From the NCBI GenBank assembly GCA_011523515.1, contig WTGO01000027.1, positions 1-64,000 on the forward strand: DNA of 64,000 bases, written 5' to 3'. How positions within the stretch are numbered: position 1 is the stretch's first letter; every line of letters starts with the position of its first letter. Below are positions 17,531-25,971 of this stretch, piece by piece. Made by a program: the position numbers and the translations under genes. Origin of the DNA: Chloroflexota bacterium. GTDB taxonomy: Bacteria > Chloroflexota > Anaerolineae > Aggregatilineales > Phototrophicaceae. Below the pieces are notes generated by a model. It did no database searches. It saw nothing but the letters and a program-made list of their open reading frames with translations, and was not told the origin of the DNA.

Positions 17531-18747
17531 GGATCGATGCTGCCTTTCGGATAGCGGATCTGCCAATATGATGGCGGCGCGTCTTGCCAATCGGGCGCGG
17601 ACCGCCCGTTGATGTCGTAGACGATCTCGCCGGCGCGAATGGTCATCTCGCAGCCAAGCTTGCGGTCGCCAATCATGCGCGCCTGACCGCAATCGACATA
17701 GCCGAACTCGCCCCGTTCCTGACGCAGCACGGCGATATCGGCCTCGGCGCCGATGCTCAGCGTACCCAACTCGGCGTGTCCGATTTCCCGCGCGGGCGTG
17801 ACGGTCGATCGGTAGATGACCTCGTTGAGCGGCATGCCCATGCAGAGCAGCTTGGACATGGTATTGAGCATATCATGCACCACGCCGTTGACGTTGCCGA
17901 TATGCAAGTCGGTGCTGATGGAATCCGGCCCGAAACCGCCCTCGTAGGCAGGAATGGCCTGGCGGAACCAGAAACTGCCGGCGCCGTGGCCGAGGTCGAA
18001 GATGATGCCGCGTTCGCGCGCCTCGAACATGAAGTCGGCCGGCTGATTATCGGCGTTAAGGATGGGGAATTGCTGCGCGTAGACGTGGGTGTGGATGTCG
18101 CCGGGTTGCATCTTCTGCAGCAGCTCCTGGTAGGTGCGGCCCTCGCGGTGCCAAAAGTCGACCATCAGCGGCTTCTTGCAGATGTCTGAGGCTTCCAGCG
18201 CGCGATCGACCGCCGCCCAAGGCGGATGCGCTTCGTCAAAGGGCTCGGATACCCAGTAGTGCGCGGTCTTGATGCCAACGCAGTCCTCGGGATAAGCCAG
18301 CACAATCGAGGCGGCCAGCTGGGGGTCCATTTCGCTGATATCTTGCTCGAAGGACCCGATCATGCCCGATTTGACGATATTGATGTAGGCGAAAATGCGG
18401 GTCTTCCAACGATCGATGACGGTGCGTTTGAAGTGCAGGAAGTGCTTGGCGCCGGCGGTGCCGGTATCGACCATGGTGGTGACGCCCGAGCGGAAGCTGT
18501 GGTGGTCGGCGATGATGCTCAGGGTCTCCGGCTCGCGGGTGTGGTAGACGTGGACGTGCATGTCGATCAAACCGGGCGTGACGACGAGACCGGCGACATC
18601 GACGGTCTGCGCGGCGTGGGCGGAGGGGATATCGGGCGCTACCAGGGCGATGCTGTCCCCGCTGACGGCCAGGTCCATCGGCGCGTCGATTTGGTTGGCC
18701 GGGTCAATGACGTGGCCGTTCTTGAGCACGAGATCGTATTGGGGCAT
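17527..18747 (-). CDS. Amidohydrolase/deacetylase, EF_0837/AHA_3915 family
   Basis: 406 residues, metal-dependent amidohydrolase TIM barrel. Metal-site candidates are His64 and His66 in IDMHVHVYHT, Lys160 in CVGIKTAHYW (possible carboxylated lysine), His200, His221 and Asp280 in ISTDLHIGN. Enzymes of this type remove acyl groups from amino acids or open cyclic amides. It heads a three-gene run (amidohydrolase, SelA-like, TIGR04076) with ATGA overlaps at both junctions. In Enterococcus the same two enzyme families are neighbours, which supports the pairing. Substrate unknown. Confidence 0.85.
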   Translation of the reverse strand: MPQYDLVLKNGHVIDPANQIDAPMDLAVSGDSIALVAPDIPSAHAAQTVDVAGLVVTPGLIDMHVHVYHTREPETLSIIADHHSFRSGVTTMVDTGTAGAKHFLHFKRTVIDRWKTRIFAYINIVKSGMIGSFEQDISEMDPQLAASIVLAYPEDCVGIKTAHYWVSEPFDEAHPPWAAVDRALEASDICKKPLMVDFWHREGRTYQELLQKMQPGDIHTHVYAQQFPILNADNQPADFMFEARERGIIFDLGHGAGSFWFRQAIPAYEGGFGPDSISTDLHIGNVNGVVHDMLNTMSKLLCMGMPLNEVIYRSTVTPAREIGHAELGTLSIGAEADIAVLRQERGEFGYVDCGQARMIGDRKLGCEMTIRAGEIVYDINGRSAPDWQDAPPSYWQIRYPKGSIDP

Positions 18748-18796
18748 AGGCTTAACTTTCGATTATTGTCTGAGCCGGACGCACATCGTCGTTTGA

Positions 18797-19408
18797 CTAG
18801 GGTACGACTCCGAGCAAGATCAATGGTACTGTGGGAACGTCCCGTCCCTGTCGTATTACGTTAACTAGATCGCGCTCGTAGTACGGCACTCCGGAGGACA
18901 TTTCCCGCTCCAAATCCTTCATCGGCAGGATTTCTATTCCGACGTCGATAATGTCGGCGACGAAGAAACTGAGGCGCTTCACAAACAAGTCGTGGGCGAC
19001 GAAGGCGTATTTGCCAAATTGCACCTCGACAGCGATGCGGTTCTTTACAAAATCCGTCTGATTGTATGACATGATTGGCTCGTGTCCGGAAGCCCTGATG
19101 GCATTCTTCTGTTCTTCGGTTGGCATGCTGTAAACAGCTCGCATCACTTTTTCGTCGTCTGTTACCCAGAATGTATTGCGCCGCTGCTTCCAGCCCAAAG
19201 TTTCAAAATTTAGTTTGAACTCCCCATTCATATCTTCGGGCGAATAAAGTAACTTGCCCCGCATGGTCTTTTCTTTTGATATTTTCGTCTTGCAGGCCTC
19301 AGCGTCTACACGCGCTATGACGTCTTGAATCTCGTCCCATAGTCCCATGTGGTGAACGAGCATATATTCCCAGCCGTTTAAGTGAGAGTATTTTGCAGCA
19401 ATCCGCAT
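18797..19408 (-). CDS. BglII-like type II restriction endonuclease
   Basis: 203 residues. The core DFVKNRIAVEVQFGKYAF places Asp119, Glu128 and Gln130 with the same spacing as the BglII active site (Asp84, Glu93, Gln95), which uses Gln in place of the usual Lys. R.BglII has 223 residues. It starts at the TAATG overlap with the upstream methyltransferase stop, a typical restriction-modification operon. Specificity is likely a GATC-centred hexamer such as AGATCT or RGATCY (inference from family). AGATCT still occurs in the window, for example at 28698, so no complete avoidance is visible. Confidence 0.82.
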   Translation of the reverse strand: MRIAAKYSHLNGWEYMLVHHMGLWDEIQDVIARVDAEACKTKISKEKTMRGKLLYSPEDMNGEFKLNFETLGWKQRRNTFWVTDDEKVMRAVYSMPTEEQKNAIRASGHEPIMSYNQTDFVKNRIAVEVQFGKYAFVAHDLFVKRLSFFVADIIDVGIEILPMKDLEREMSSGVPYYERDLVNVIRQGRDVPTVPLILLGVVP

Positions 19409-20451
19409 TAATGTCCGCCGTTGGGCAGCGCAGGATCGTAGACAGGTTTTCCCATTGGTCGCGATTTGAGTCGGCCCTCTTTTAGGTCCGCGACACGCTC
19501 ACGCGCGATCGCGACATACTCTTCGACAACATCGCAACCATAGCCATTGCGCTTGTGCTTTATAGCGGCAATGACTGACGAGCCTACGCCAACGTAGGGG
19601 TCAAGCACATCATCATATTCGTCAGTCATCGACAGCACCAGACGCTCTACCAATTCAACGGGAAACTGACAGGGGTGAATCGTTTTCTCGGGGTGATTAG
19701 ATTTTACGTTGGGGAATACCCATACATCGCTTGGGTTCTTGCCTTTGGGATTACCGGACAATTCGCCTTTCTTCGGTCCTTTGAAGTGCCGTTTGCCAGG
19801 ATACTTTGACGGAACCCTTATCGGATCCAAATGCCAAGTGTAGTCATCGCCTTTCGTCCACCAGTTGATCGTCTCATAACGACCGGAGAGCCGCTTGCGA
19901 CAGTGCAGACCGTGACTAAAATGCCAAATAATGCGATTGCGAAGCTTCAATTCGAAATCGCGGAAGATTGGAAAGAGCAGGCTATCCAATGGCAAAATCT
20001 CGCCATTATTCGTATAGTTTCCGACTTGCCAACAGATTGAGCCCTGAGGATGCAAGACGCGGATACACTCCTCGATTACTTCTGCCTGTCCTGCCAAGTA
20101 TTCTTCTAAGGATGCGCGCGCCTCATAACTCTTGCCAATATTGTACGGAGGTGAAGTTATAATCAGCTTGAATTTTTCGCTTGGTTGCGCGCTCAGAAAC
20201 TCAAGATTATTTTTGCACTCCAGAACAGCGATAATTGACCGCCCTTGGCCACCAGCCTGCAAGTCAAGCGACGCTTGCTTGGGCTTGACCTCCTGGGCAG
20301 CGGGTATGTGGAAAAGCGGCGTCTGTCGATTGGCAACGGCATCAGCAGCGAATTCAAGAACGTGCGCTGGATGTGTGTCTTCTTGTCTCTTCATCACGCA
20401 CCCATGTCTGTATTCTGCATATACTTTACTCGTCATATAGAGGAAAAGCAA
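19408..20451 (-). CDS. Type II DNA methyltransferase, N4-cytosine/N6-adenine beta class, partner of the BglII-like enzyme
   Basis: 347 residues. The catalytic motif TSPPYN is at 99-104. The S-adenosylmethionine region is C-terminal (LDPYVGVGSS at 283-292), the beta-class order shared with M.BglII. Methylation of cytosine N4 is therefore likely, protecting the host from the downstream nuclease, with which it shares one base. Start uncertain: the frame begins at 20451, but ATGs at 20436 and 20394 are possible and no strong ribosome site decides. The surrounding bases are AT-richer than the flanks, consistent with acquisition. Confidence 0.85.
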   Translation of the reverse strand: MLFLYMTSKVYAEYRHGCVMKRQEDTHPAHVLEFAADAVANRQTPLFHIPAAQEVKPKQASLDLQAGGQGRSIIAVLECKNNLEFLSAQPSEKFKLIITSPPYNIGKSYEARASLEEYLAGQAEVIEECIRVLHPQGSICWQVGNYTNNGEILPLDSLLFPIFRDFELKLRNRIIWHFSHGLHCRKRLSGRYETINWWTKGDDYTWHLDPIRVPSKYPGKRHFKGPKKGELSGNPKGKNPSDVWVFPNVKSNHPEKTIHPCQFPVELVERLVLSMTDEYDDVLDPYVGVGSSVIAAIKHKRNGYGCDVVEEYVAIARERVADLKEGRLKSRPMGKPVYDPALPNGGH

Positions 20452-20595
20452 ACTAGAACAAGTGTATAAATCGACAGCTCGGCATTCGCCAAATAAAGCA
20501 GCTTCAGCCTAGAATATGCACACCCGGAATGCTCAAGTGGCGGTTGGGATTATGGTATTCTTCAAGTAGACGGCAAGATAAGCAGGATGAAGGCA

Positions 20596-21297
20596 ATGAG
20601 TGAACTCAACGGCAGAGCAGCCATCATCACCGGCGCGTCGGGATTGCTGGCGTCGGGCGTGATACCAGTATTCCGCGCGGGCGGCGCGCGTCTGGCGCTG
20701 AGCTGCGGCGATGACCGGCTGTATCAGCGCTTCCCGGATTTACGTGACGACCGCAACCACATCTGCCTGCAAAACGCGGACTTGTCTGACGAAGGAGCGG
20801 CCGCTGGGCTGGTGACGCGGACGCTGGACGCCTTCGGCCGCATTGATGTGCTGGTCAATATCGTGGGCGGCTGGGATGCCGGCATGCCTGTGCATGAAAT
20901 GAGCGCGGAAACCTGGAATACCATGCTGCGGCTGAATGCGACGGTGGCGTTTATGATGAGCCGGGCAGTGATTCCGACGATGCTGGAGCAAGGCAGCGGC
21001 GCCATCGTCAATATCGGCGCCAAGCCGGGCCTGCGTTCCAACGGCAACGATGCGGCTTATTCGGCTTCCAAGTCGGCGGTGCTGCGCTTGACCGAGAGTA
21101 TGGCCGAAGAGTACAAGCGGCGGGGTATCCGCGTGAATGCGGTGCTGCCCTCCACCATCGCTACCGAGGAACAATCCGCTGAAGATCCACAGGCGGGGGT
21201 GACGCCAGCGCAACTGGGCCGGGTGATCGCCTTCCTGGCGTCCGATGCCGGCGCGGCCATCCACGGCGCTTTGATCCCGGTTTTCGGTACGCGTTAA
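20596..21297 (+). CDS. Short-chain dehydrogenase/reductase
   Basis: 233 residues from the ATG at 20596, which has AGGA eight bases upstream; an ATG at 20587 is the alternative. The cofactor loop is TGASGLLASG near 12-21 (a variant of TGxxxGxG), NIVGG replaces the usual NNAG, and the catalytic YSASK lies near 152-156 with an upstream Ser/Ala position (IGAKPG) lacking the usual Ser. The missing Ser may lower or change activity. It is a single gene between the restriction system and the parA pair. Substrate unknown. Confidence 0.8.
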   Translation: MSELNGRAAIITGASGLLASGVIPVFRAGGARLALSCGDDRLYQRFPDLRDDRNHICLQNADLSDEGAAAGLVTRTLDAFGRIDVLVNIVGGWDAGMPVHEMSAETWNTMLRLNATVAFMMSRAVIPTMLEQGSGAIVNIGAKPGLRSNGNDAAYSASKSAVLRLTESMAEEYKRRGIRVNAVLPSTIATEEQSAEDPQAGVTPAQLGRVIAFLASDAGAAIHGALIPVFGTR

Positions 21298-21309
21298 AGC
21301 GGAGCAGGC

Positions 21310-22089
21310 TCAGTCCAAGCCCCACATTTCCATGCGCGCCAGGATATTTTGCAGCGCGGCATGGCGCTTGTAGCGCTCATCTGGAGATAAACGATTCCAC
21401 TTGCGCCTCGTCATTTCTCGGTCAATGCGGCGCAGATTGCGCTCGAAGGGTGTCTCTTCCCGCGCTACTTCGGCGGGCAAGGCCGTCATTTCCTTGCGCA
21501 GCCGGCTGATCGACCAGGCTCGCGATGCGCCTGCCGTCGCATCATAATCGCCGGCGGCCGCCCGGTTCAGCCAGCGGCGCTGCAGCGTCGGCTCAAGCTG
21601 CGCCACCAGCTTATGATGCCCGAATGACAATTTTTCGGTACGTACCGAAAAGTCGACGTGCCGCGCCACATAGCGGTAGTCGTAGAGCGTCTTCACTTGC
21701 AGGCCGAGTTCGGCGGCGATGGCTTCATGCTCGCCCCATTTATTGTCTTCGCCCTGCAGCAGCCAGTCGCCAATCAGCCACTGCATTGAGCGGTCGAAGC
21801 GGAAGAGCAGCCGGCCGAGCCGTTCCCAGTCGGCGCGTTGGCTGGACAGGGCCCGCGGATCCAAGCCGATGCCGGTCAAGCGGTAGTCAAAAGCGACCAG
21901 GGAACCATCCGCCGCGATCGTGACGCCATCCGCGGCAGCCGGGCTCAAATCACCGAACCAGCGATTCAGCTTTCCGATTTCCGAGGCGCCGAAGGTGGCC
22001 TGCGCCACTTCTTCGTAACTGACTCGGGGCAGCCGCCTGACGGCGGGCAGAGCTCGTTTCGAGCGCTCACGACCTCGTTGGCGCGACAT
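21310..22089 (-). CDS. Predicted DNA-binding partner of ParA (helix-turn-helix protein)
   Basis: 259 residues, basic at both ends. The centre shows WERLGRLLFRFDRSMQWLIGD (about 88-108), then WGEHEAIAAELGL, LYDYRYVARHV and LSFGHHKLVAQL, a pattern of a helix-turn-helix family often found beside ParA-type ATPases and on plasmids. The gene overlaps the 3' end of parA by 23 bases. It is not a classical ParB: I see no GERRxRA motif and no CTP-binding box. It probably acts as a centromere-binding adaptor or repressor (inference). Confidence 0.55.
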   Translation of the reverse strand: MSRQRGRERSKRALPAVRRLPRVSYEEVAQATFGASEIGKLNRWFGDLSPAAADGVTIAADGSLVAFDYRLTGIGLDPRALSSQRADWERLGRLLFRFDRSMQWLIGDWLLQGEDNKWGEHEAIAAELGLQVKTLYDYRYVARHVDFSVRTEKLSFGHHKLVAQLEPTLQRRWLNRAAAGDYDATAGASRAWSISRLRKEMTALPAEVAREETPFERNLRRIDREMTRRKWNRLSPDERYKRHAALQNILARMEMWGLD

Positions 22090-22870
22090 GTTTCATTGCC
22101 TCCATAAATCGCTTCACAAGATACCAGCCCTGCCGAGCCGCGGGTGATGACGGCGCATAATTCCAAATGGTGCGATGCACGCGGCTGCTCTCGGTCCAAA
22201 CGGTCGACTGCGCTATCGGCCCCCAGACCAGGTCGCCGTACTCTTGCTCAAGCTCCGTCAAATTCTCCCGATGCTCCAGGGTGCGCCGGCGAAACATGGT
22301 GGGCACGATGCCCAAATTCTTGATGGGAGCGAAGTCGAATTGCCGGCGATAGCGCTCGTTATCCTCGCGATGCTGCAGGCTGTTCTGCAGGCCGCGAAAG
22401 CTCAGATACTCGCATTCGGTTGGATACAAGATAGCGTCCGTGGCCATGTAGACGGCGCCGTGCAAGAGGGAAGGCGTCGGCGATGTATCGACGATGATGA
22501 AGTCGACCGCCTCGTCCAGCTCAGCGAAGCGGCGGGCAAAGGCCAGCGCGTCCGCCGAATTGCTGGCGATACTCTGCGTCTCGATATTGGACGGCAGGAG
22601 AAACAGTTGCCCTTTGACCTGCCGCTCGGGGTATTCGTAGATTTCCGGATTGACGTAGCGCAGGACCTTTCTGAAGGATTGATTGCGGATGATCAGGTCA
22701 TACAGGCCGGGCGCCTGCGCAAAGCCCATCGTTTCGGTCAGCGAGCCTTGGGCATCGGCATCAACCGCGAGGACGCGAAAGCCGATGACCGCCAGGCCAG
22801 CGGCCAGATGAAAGGACAGCGTCGTTTTGCCAACTCCGCCTTTTTCATTCAGCAGCGTGATGATGCGCAT
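22067..22870 (-). CDS. ParA-family ATPase
   Basis: 267 residues. The deviant Walker A KGGVGKTT is at 10-17, Walker A' is AVDADAQGS near 36-44, and Walker B is FIIVDTSPTPSL near 145-156. There is no N-terminal helix-turn-helix extension, as in small type Ib/chromosomal ParA or MinD-like cargo-positioning proteins. The overlapping downstream gene supplies the likely DNA-binding partner. Chromosomal replication genes (dnaA, gidB, parB) are not near, so this is an orphan pair, possibly of plasmid or integrated-element origin. The 129-base gap upstream, toward 22999, may hold a centromere site; I see no obvious iterons. Confidence 0.88.
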   Translation of the reverse strand: MRIITLLNEKGGVGKTTLSFHLAAGLAVIGFRVLAVDADAQGSLTETMGFAQAPGLYDLIIRNQSFRKVLRYVNPEIYEYPERQVKGQLFLLPSNIETQSIASNSADALAFARRFAELDEAVDFIIVDTSPTPSLLHGAVYMATDAILYPTECEYLSFRGLQNSLQHREDNERYRRQFDFAPIKNLGIVPTMFRRRTLEHRENLTELEQEYGDLVWGPIAQSTVWTESSRVHRTIWNYAPSSPAARQGWYLVKRFMEAMKHVAPTRS

Positions 22871-22999
22871 GATACAACGATCCCGACGCCTGACATTACT
22901 GAACCGCTGATGTACAAATTATCGGGGATAAATTTACACTGTGCAAATGAATCTGGCGGAATATCGAAGTTTATCGCGCGCCTGCAACGATGCGCGCGT

Positions 23000-23680
23000 T
23001 TAATGAGCAACCCTGATCTCATCCAGCGATTTCTTGCTTATGACGGGGACTTCGGCGTCACCCGCCGGGTAGCCCACGGGGATCAATACAAAGGGCCGCT
23101 CGTTTGCCGGGCGCCCCAGAATTTCCGTCAGGAATTTCATCGGGCTGGGCGTATGGGTCAAGGTGGCCAGCCCGGAAATATGCAGGGCAGCCAGCAGGAA
23201 ACCAACAGCGATGCCGACGGATTCTTCGCTGTAATAGTGCATGACGCGTTCATGCTGGCCGTCGTCGGCCCGACGAAGGCCGTAAGCCTGCCGAAAGACG
23301 ACAATGACATAGGGCGCGTCTTCGATATGGGGTTTGCGCCAATCCGTGCCCAGGACCGCCAGGGCTTCCAGCCACTCCGGCGTCATGCGCCGCTCATAAC
23401 TTTCCTTCTCTTCGGCTTCAGCGGCCAGCCGAATCTTCCGCTTCAGCGCCGGATCGCTGATGAGGGCGAAAGTCCAGGGCTGCTGGTTGGCGCCGGATGG
23501 AGCCGAGCCGGCCACGCGGATGGCATTTTCTATCAGGCTTGGCGGCACCGGGTCGGACGAAAAATGACGTACGCTGCGCCGCTTGACCATCCGCTGCAAG
23601 AATTCATCGGAGCGCCGCTGCTGCTCGCTGGATTCCAGCCGCTCAAAGTCCAGCGGTTCATAGACTGCCTTTGACGCCAT
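23000..23680 (-). CDS. Nitroreductase-fold flavoprotein resembling iodotyrosine deiodinase
   Basis: 226 residues, FMN-dependent. The FMN site shows RRSVRHFS (34-41) and PSGANQQPW (61-69). The segment AEEKESYERR to TDWRKPH places Glu91, Tyr95 and Lys116 with exactly the spacing of the substrate-binding Glu/Tyr/Lys lid of iodotyrosine deiodinase (human 157/161/182). Thr173 in LATLTHTPSP fits the flavin N5-contacting Thr. Such bacterial homologs reductively dehalogenate halotyrosines. Alternatives are a general nitroreductase or a BluB-like enzyme, but the lid triad argues otherwise. It stands 23 bases from the next minus-strand gene. Confidence 0.8.
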   Translation of the reverse strand: MASKAVYEPLDFERLESSEQQRRSDEFLQRMVKRRSVRHFSSDPVPPSLIENAIRVAGSAPSGANQQPWTFALISDPALKRKIRLAAEAEEKESYERRMTPEWLEALAVLGTDWRKPHIEDAPYVIVVFRQAYGLRRADDGQHERVMHYYSEESVGIAVGFLLAALHISGLATLTHTPSPMKFLTEILGRPANERPFVLIPVGYPAGDAEVPVISKKSLDEIRVAH

Positions 23681-23703
23681 GTCTCCCCTCCCCTGCTGCA
23701 GAG

Positions 23704-24549
23704 CTATAACTCGAATGTATCCAGGTCGGCTGTGCTGACGACTTCGCCGGCGTATTTGCTGGTGATTTCCGAGACCAGTTCACTCGGCGTTAGCTCCCAA
23801 AACAGCTGATGATAGAGCCAGAGACAGCCGGGGCGAATCTCATTGGCCAGGGCCGCCAGCTCCCGTGTCGAGGTATGTACCCTCGAATGATAGGCTCTCC
23901 AGGCGGGCGGACGATCCGGGAGCTGGCGAGACGAATAGACTTCGTGTATTAGCAAGTCGCAGCCCCGCGCCCAGTCCGCGAAGCCCGGCGCCGGCTTGGT
24001 ATCACCCGAGACGACGATCGTTCCAGCAGGCGTGACGAACTTGTAGCTGAAGGCATCTAGTTCGCCATGATCCGCCGGCAGCGCCTGGACGGTGATCCGC
24101 TCGTCGCCGTAGCAGCAGCCGGCTGTCACTTCGTGCGCGAGAGCCTGGTAGCCGTGTTCGCTGCAGGGATGGGCGCTGCGGTGTTCGCGGATATTCTCGG
24201 CATAAGCCAGTTGGAGATGCGCCAGCATGTGATCCAGCCCGACCGGACCCCAGGCTTGCAGCGGCACCTCGCGTCCGTGAATCCAGGGCGTGAAGAGCAG
24301 GTCGGGTAGGCCCACGGTGTGATCGGCGTGCAGGTGTGTTACGAAGAGCCGCTCCAGATCGGTGGTATCCCAGGTGATGAGTCCCTGCGCCCGCGCTTGC
24401 ACGACGCGCTGCACGATACCGTGCCCGCAATCCACCAGGTATGGCTGCCCGTCAACTGCAATGGCCAACCCGGAACTAACGCGGGCGGCTTCGGCATTGG
24501 GTGTGCCGCTGCCCAGCATGACAACCTGCGTCCGGCTCACGTCAGCCAC
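23704..24549 (-). CDS. Metallo-beta-lactamase-fold hydrolase, RNase Z-like
   Basis: 281 residues. Motif THLHADH at 71-77 gives His72, His74, Asp76 and His77. Further ligands are the His in PADHGELDAF and the Asp in SGDTKPAP, and there is a late YHSRVHTS. The N-terminal LGSGTPN loop and the overall order match the RNase Z/ElaC and arylsulfatase-like group. It lacks a clear exosite arm, so tRNA 3' processing is possible but not assured. Cytoplasmic, no signal peptide. It lies between the deiodinase-like gene and an esterase, all on the minus strand. Confidence 0.8.
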   Translation of the reverse strand: MADVSRTQVVMLGSGTPNAEAARVSSGLAIAVDGQPYLVDCGHGIVQRVVQARAQGLITWDTTDLERLFVTHLHADHTVGLPDLLFTPWIHGREVPLQAWGPVGLDHMLAHLQLAYAENIREHRSAHPCSEHGYQALAHEVTAGCCYGDERITVQALPADHGELDAFSYKFVTPAGTIVVSGDTKPAPGFADWARGCDLLIHEVYSSRQLPDRPPAWRAYHSRVHTSTRELAALANEIRPGCLWLYHQLFWELTPSELVSEITSKYAGEVVSTADLDTFEL

Positions 24550-24619
24550 AGCCGCTCGGCGGCAACGAATTTAAGCATCCCAATTGCTGCAAACAATGAA
24601 GCTCCTGCCCTTCCGCAAT

Positions 24620-25591
24620 TCACGATTCGAGAAATAGCTTGCGCAAGAAGCGGATCTTCTCGACTAGATGCTGCTCGCCGCCGCCTTCATGGTTGTTGAA
24701 GTAGTACTCGCGGATTTCTTTCGGGCCGGTCACGTGATTGTAGGACGCGAATACGGTCGAGGGCGGGCACACCGTATCCATCAGCCCGACCGAGTACAAG
24801 GCGCGCGCCGACATGCGAGCGGCGAAGTTTAGGCCGTCGAAGTAGCTGAGCGTCTGGAAGACATTTGCGATGCGGTCGCGATAGTTCTGCAAGTAGCTGG
24901 CGATCTCGGGATAGGGACCATCGGGCGTGATTTCGACCGCGCGGCGGAAATGCGACAGAAAGGGCACATCAGGCAGGCACACTGAGACATCGGGAATCAG
25001 CCCGGCTGCGGCGATCGACAAACCACCGCCCTGGCTAGCGCCGGAGACGGCGATTCGGTCGGGATCGACATCGGCGCGGCTGCGGATCGCCTCGACGGCG
25101 CGCGCCGCATCGCTGTAAAGACGTCGATAATAATAAGTCCTGGGATCGAGAATACCTTGCGTCATCTTGCCGGCCACCGAGGGGTGGATGGCGTCGACCA
25201 CATCTGGCGTATCGCCGCGGCGACCGCTGCCCTGGCCGCGGGTGTCCATGACCAGGCTGGCGAAACCGGCCACGGGGAAGGGCAGCCATTCATGCGGATA
25301 TCCGCGCCCGCCGGAGTAGCCGATGTATTGCACCACACCGGGCAATGGTTCTGGCGCCCCGCGTGGGCGCAAGTACCAGCCCTTGATGCGGTCGCCGTTG
25401 TAGCCCGAGAATGTCACATCGTAGACATCAAGCGTCGTCAGGCCGAAATCCGCCGGCTCGAAGATCGCGTTCAGATCATGCGAACGGGTTTCCGCCAAAG
25501 TGTCGGCCCAGAAGTCGTCGAAATCCGCCGGCTCTTCCCGCGGCGGGCGATACTCTCGCATAGCTTCCAGGGGCATATCAAAGAGCGGCAT
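24620..25591 (-). CDS. Acetyl-xylan esterase/cephalosporin-C deacetylase family alpha/beta hydrolase
   Basis: 323 residues, the AXE1 family length. The nucleophile Ser186 is in SGASQGGG, Asp272 in VGLMDTVCPPST and His301 in NNHEGGGEQH. RGQGSG (118-123) is the family oxyanion-side signature. These enzymes remove acetyl groups from short xylo-oligosaccharides and related small esters, usually inside the cell. This suits a genome with amino-sugar deacetylation, sulfatase and sugar-acid genes. No signal peptide. Confidence 0.9.
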   Translation of the reverse strand: MPLFDMPLEAMREYRPPREEPADFDDFWADTLAETRSHDLNAIFEPADFGLTTLDVYDVTFSGYNGDRIKGWYLRPRGAPEPLPGVVQYIGYSGGRGYPHEWLPFPVAGFASLVMDTRGQGSGRRGDTPDVVDAIHPSVAGKMTQGILDPRTYYYRRLYSDAARAVEAIRSRADVDPDRIAVSGASQGGGLSIAAAGLIPDVSVCLPDVPFLSHFRRAVEITPDGPYPEIASYLQNYRDRIANVFQTLSYFDGLNFAARMSARALYSVGLMDTVCPPSTVFASYNHVTGPKEIREYYFNNHEGGGEQHLVEKIRFLRKLFLES

Positions 25592-25730
25592 GAGGCGTCT
25601 CCTTCGGGCATTTCAGGTTGAGAGGGATTATAACGATGAAGCGCCGTTTATCGAACGCAGGTTCATTGATTATCGCCGGGCGACCTGAACGTTGAGGAGA
25701 CAATTTGCTTCGCGAACTCACAACATCATT

Positions 25731-25880
25731 TTCACCGCCGAGGACACCGAGAAAAACAGAGGACAGCGAGTATAGCCGTATAGAAATCGGTTGGCGGCGA
25801 AAGTATTCAAGAACGGCGGTGGCCTAGGTTGCGCGAGCGTGGAAGCAATATCAAATCCTCTGTGTCCTCAGTGGTTAAAC
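25731..25880. repeat. GAGTACACCGAG-type intergenic inverted repeat, copy 2
   Basis: The left arm reads TTCACCGCCGAGGACACCGAG followed by ACAGAGGACAGCGAG; the right arm reads CCTCTGTGTCCTCAGTGG. The inner GAGCGTGGAAGCAATATCAA matches copies 1 and 3. This copy uses GGACAC where the others have GTACAC on both arms, so the arm pairing has been kept by compensatory change. It lies between the esterase and the P-loop gene. Confidence 0.7.
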
Positions 25881-25971
25881 AGTTTGAAGCGACTGCCCTG
25901 ACGGTTACACGCGCAGAGAGTTGGAAGCGTGGACGCGAGCGGGTATGATGAATACGGTTCGGAGACACAAA

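Noticed and set aside
18797-23000. Prophage or integrative element
   Set aside because: A restriction pair and ParA are present, but no integrase, capsid, terminase, relaxase or attachment-site duplication can be seen.
22175-23674. A 499-codon plus-strand frame
   Set aside because: It lies across parA and the deiodinase-like gene on the opposite strand. Its residues show no family pattern, whereas both antisense genes have full motifs.
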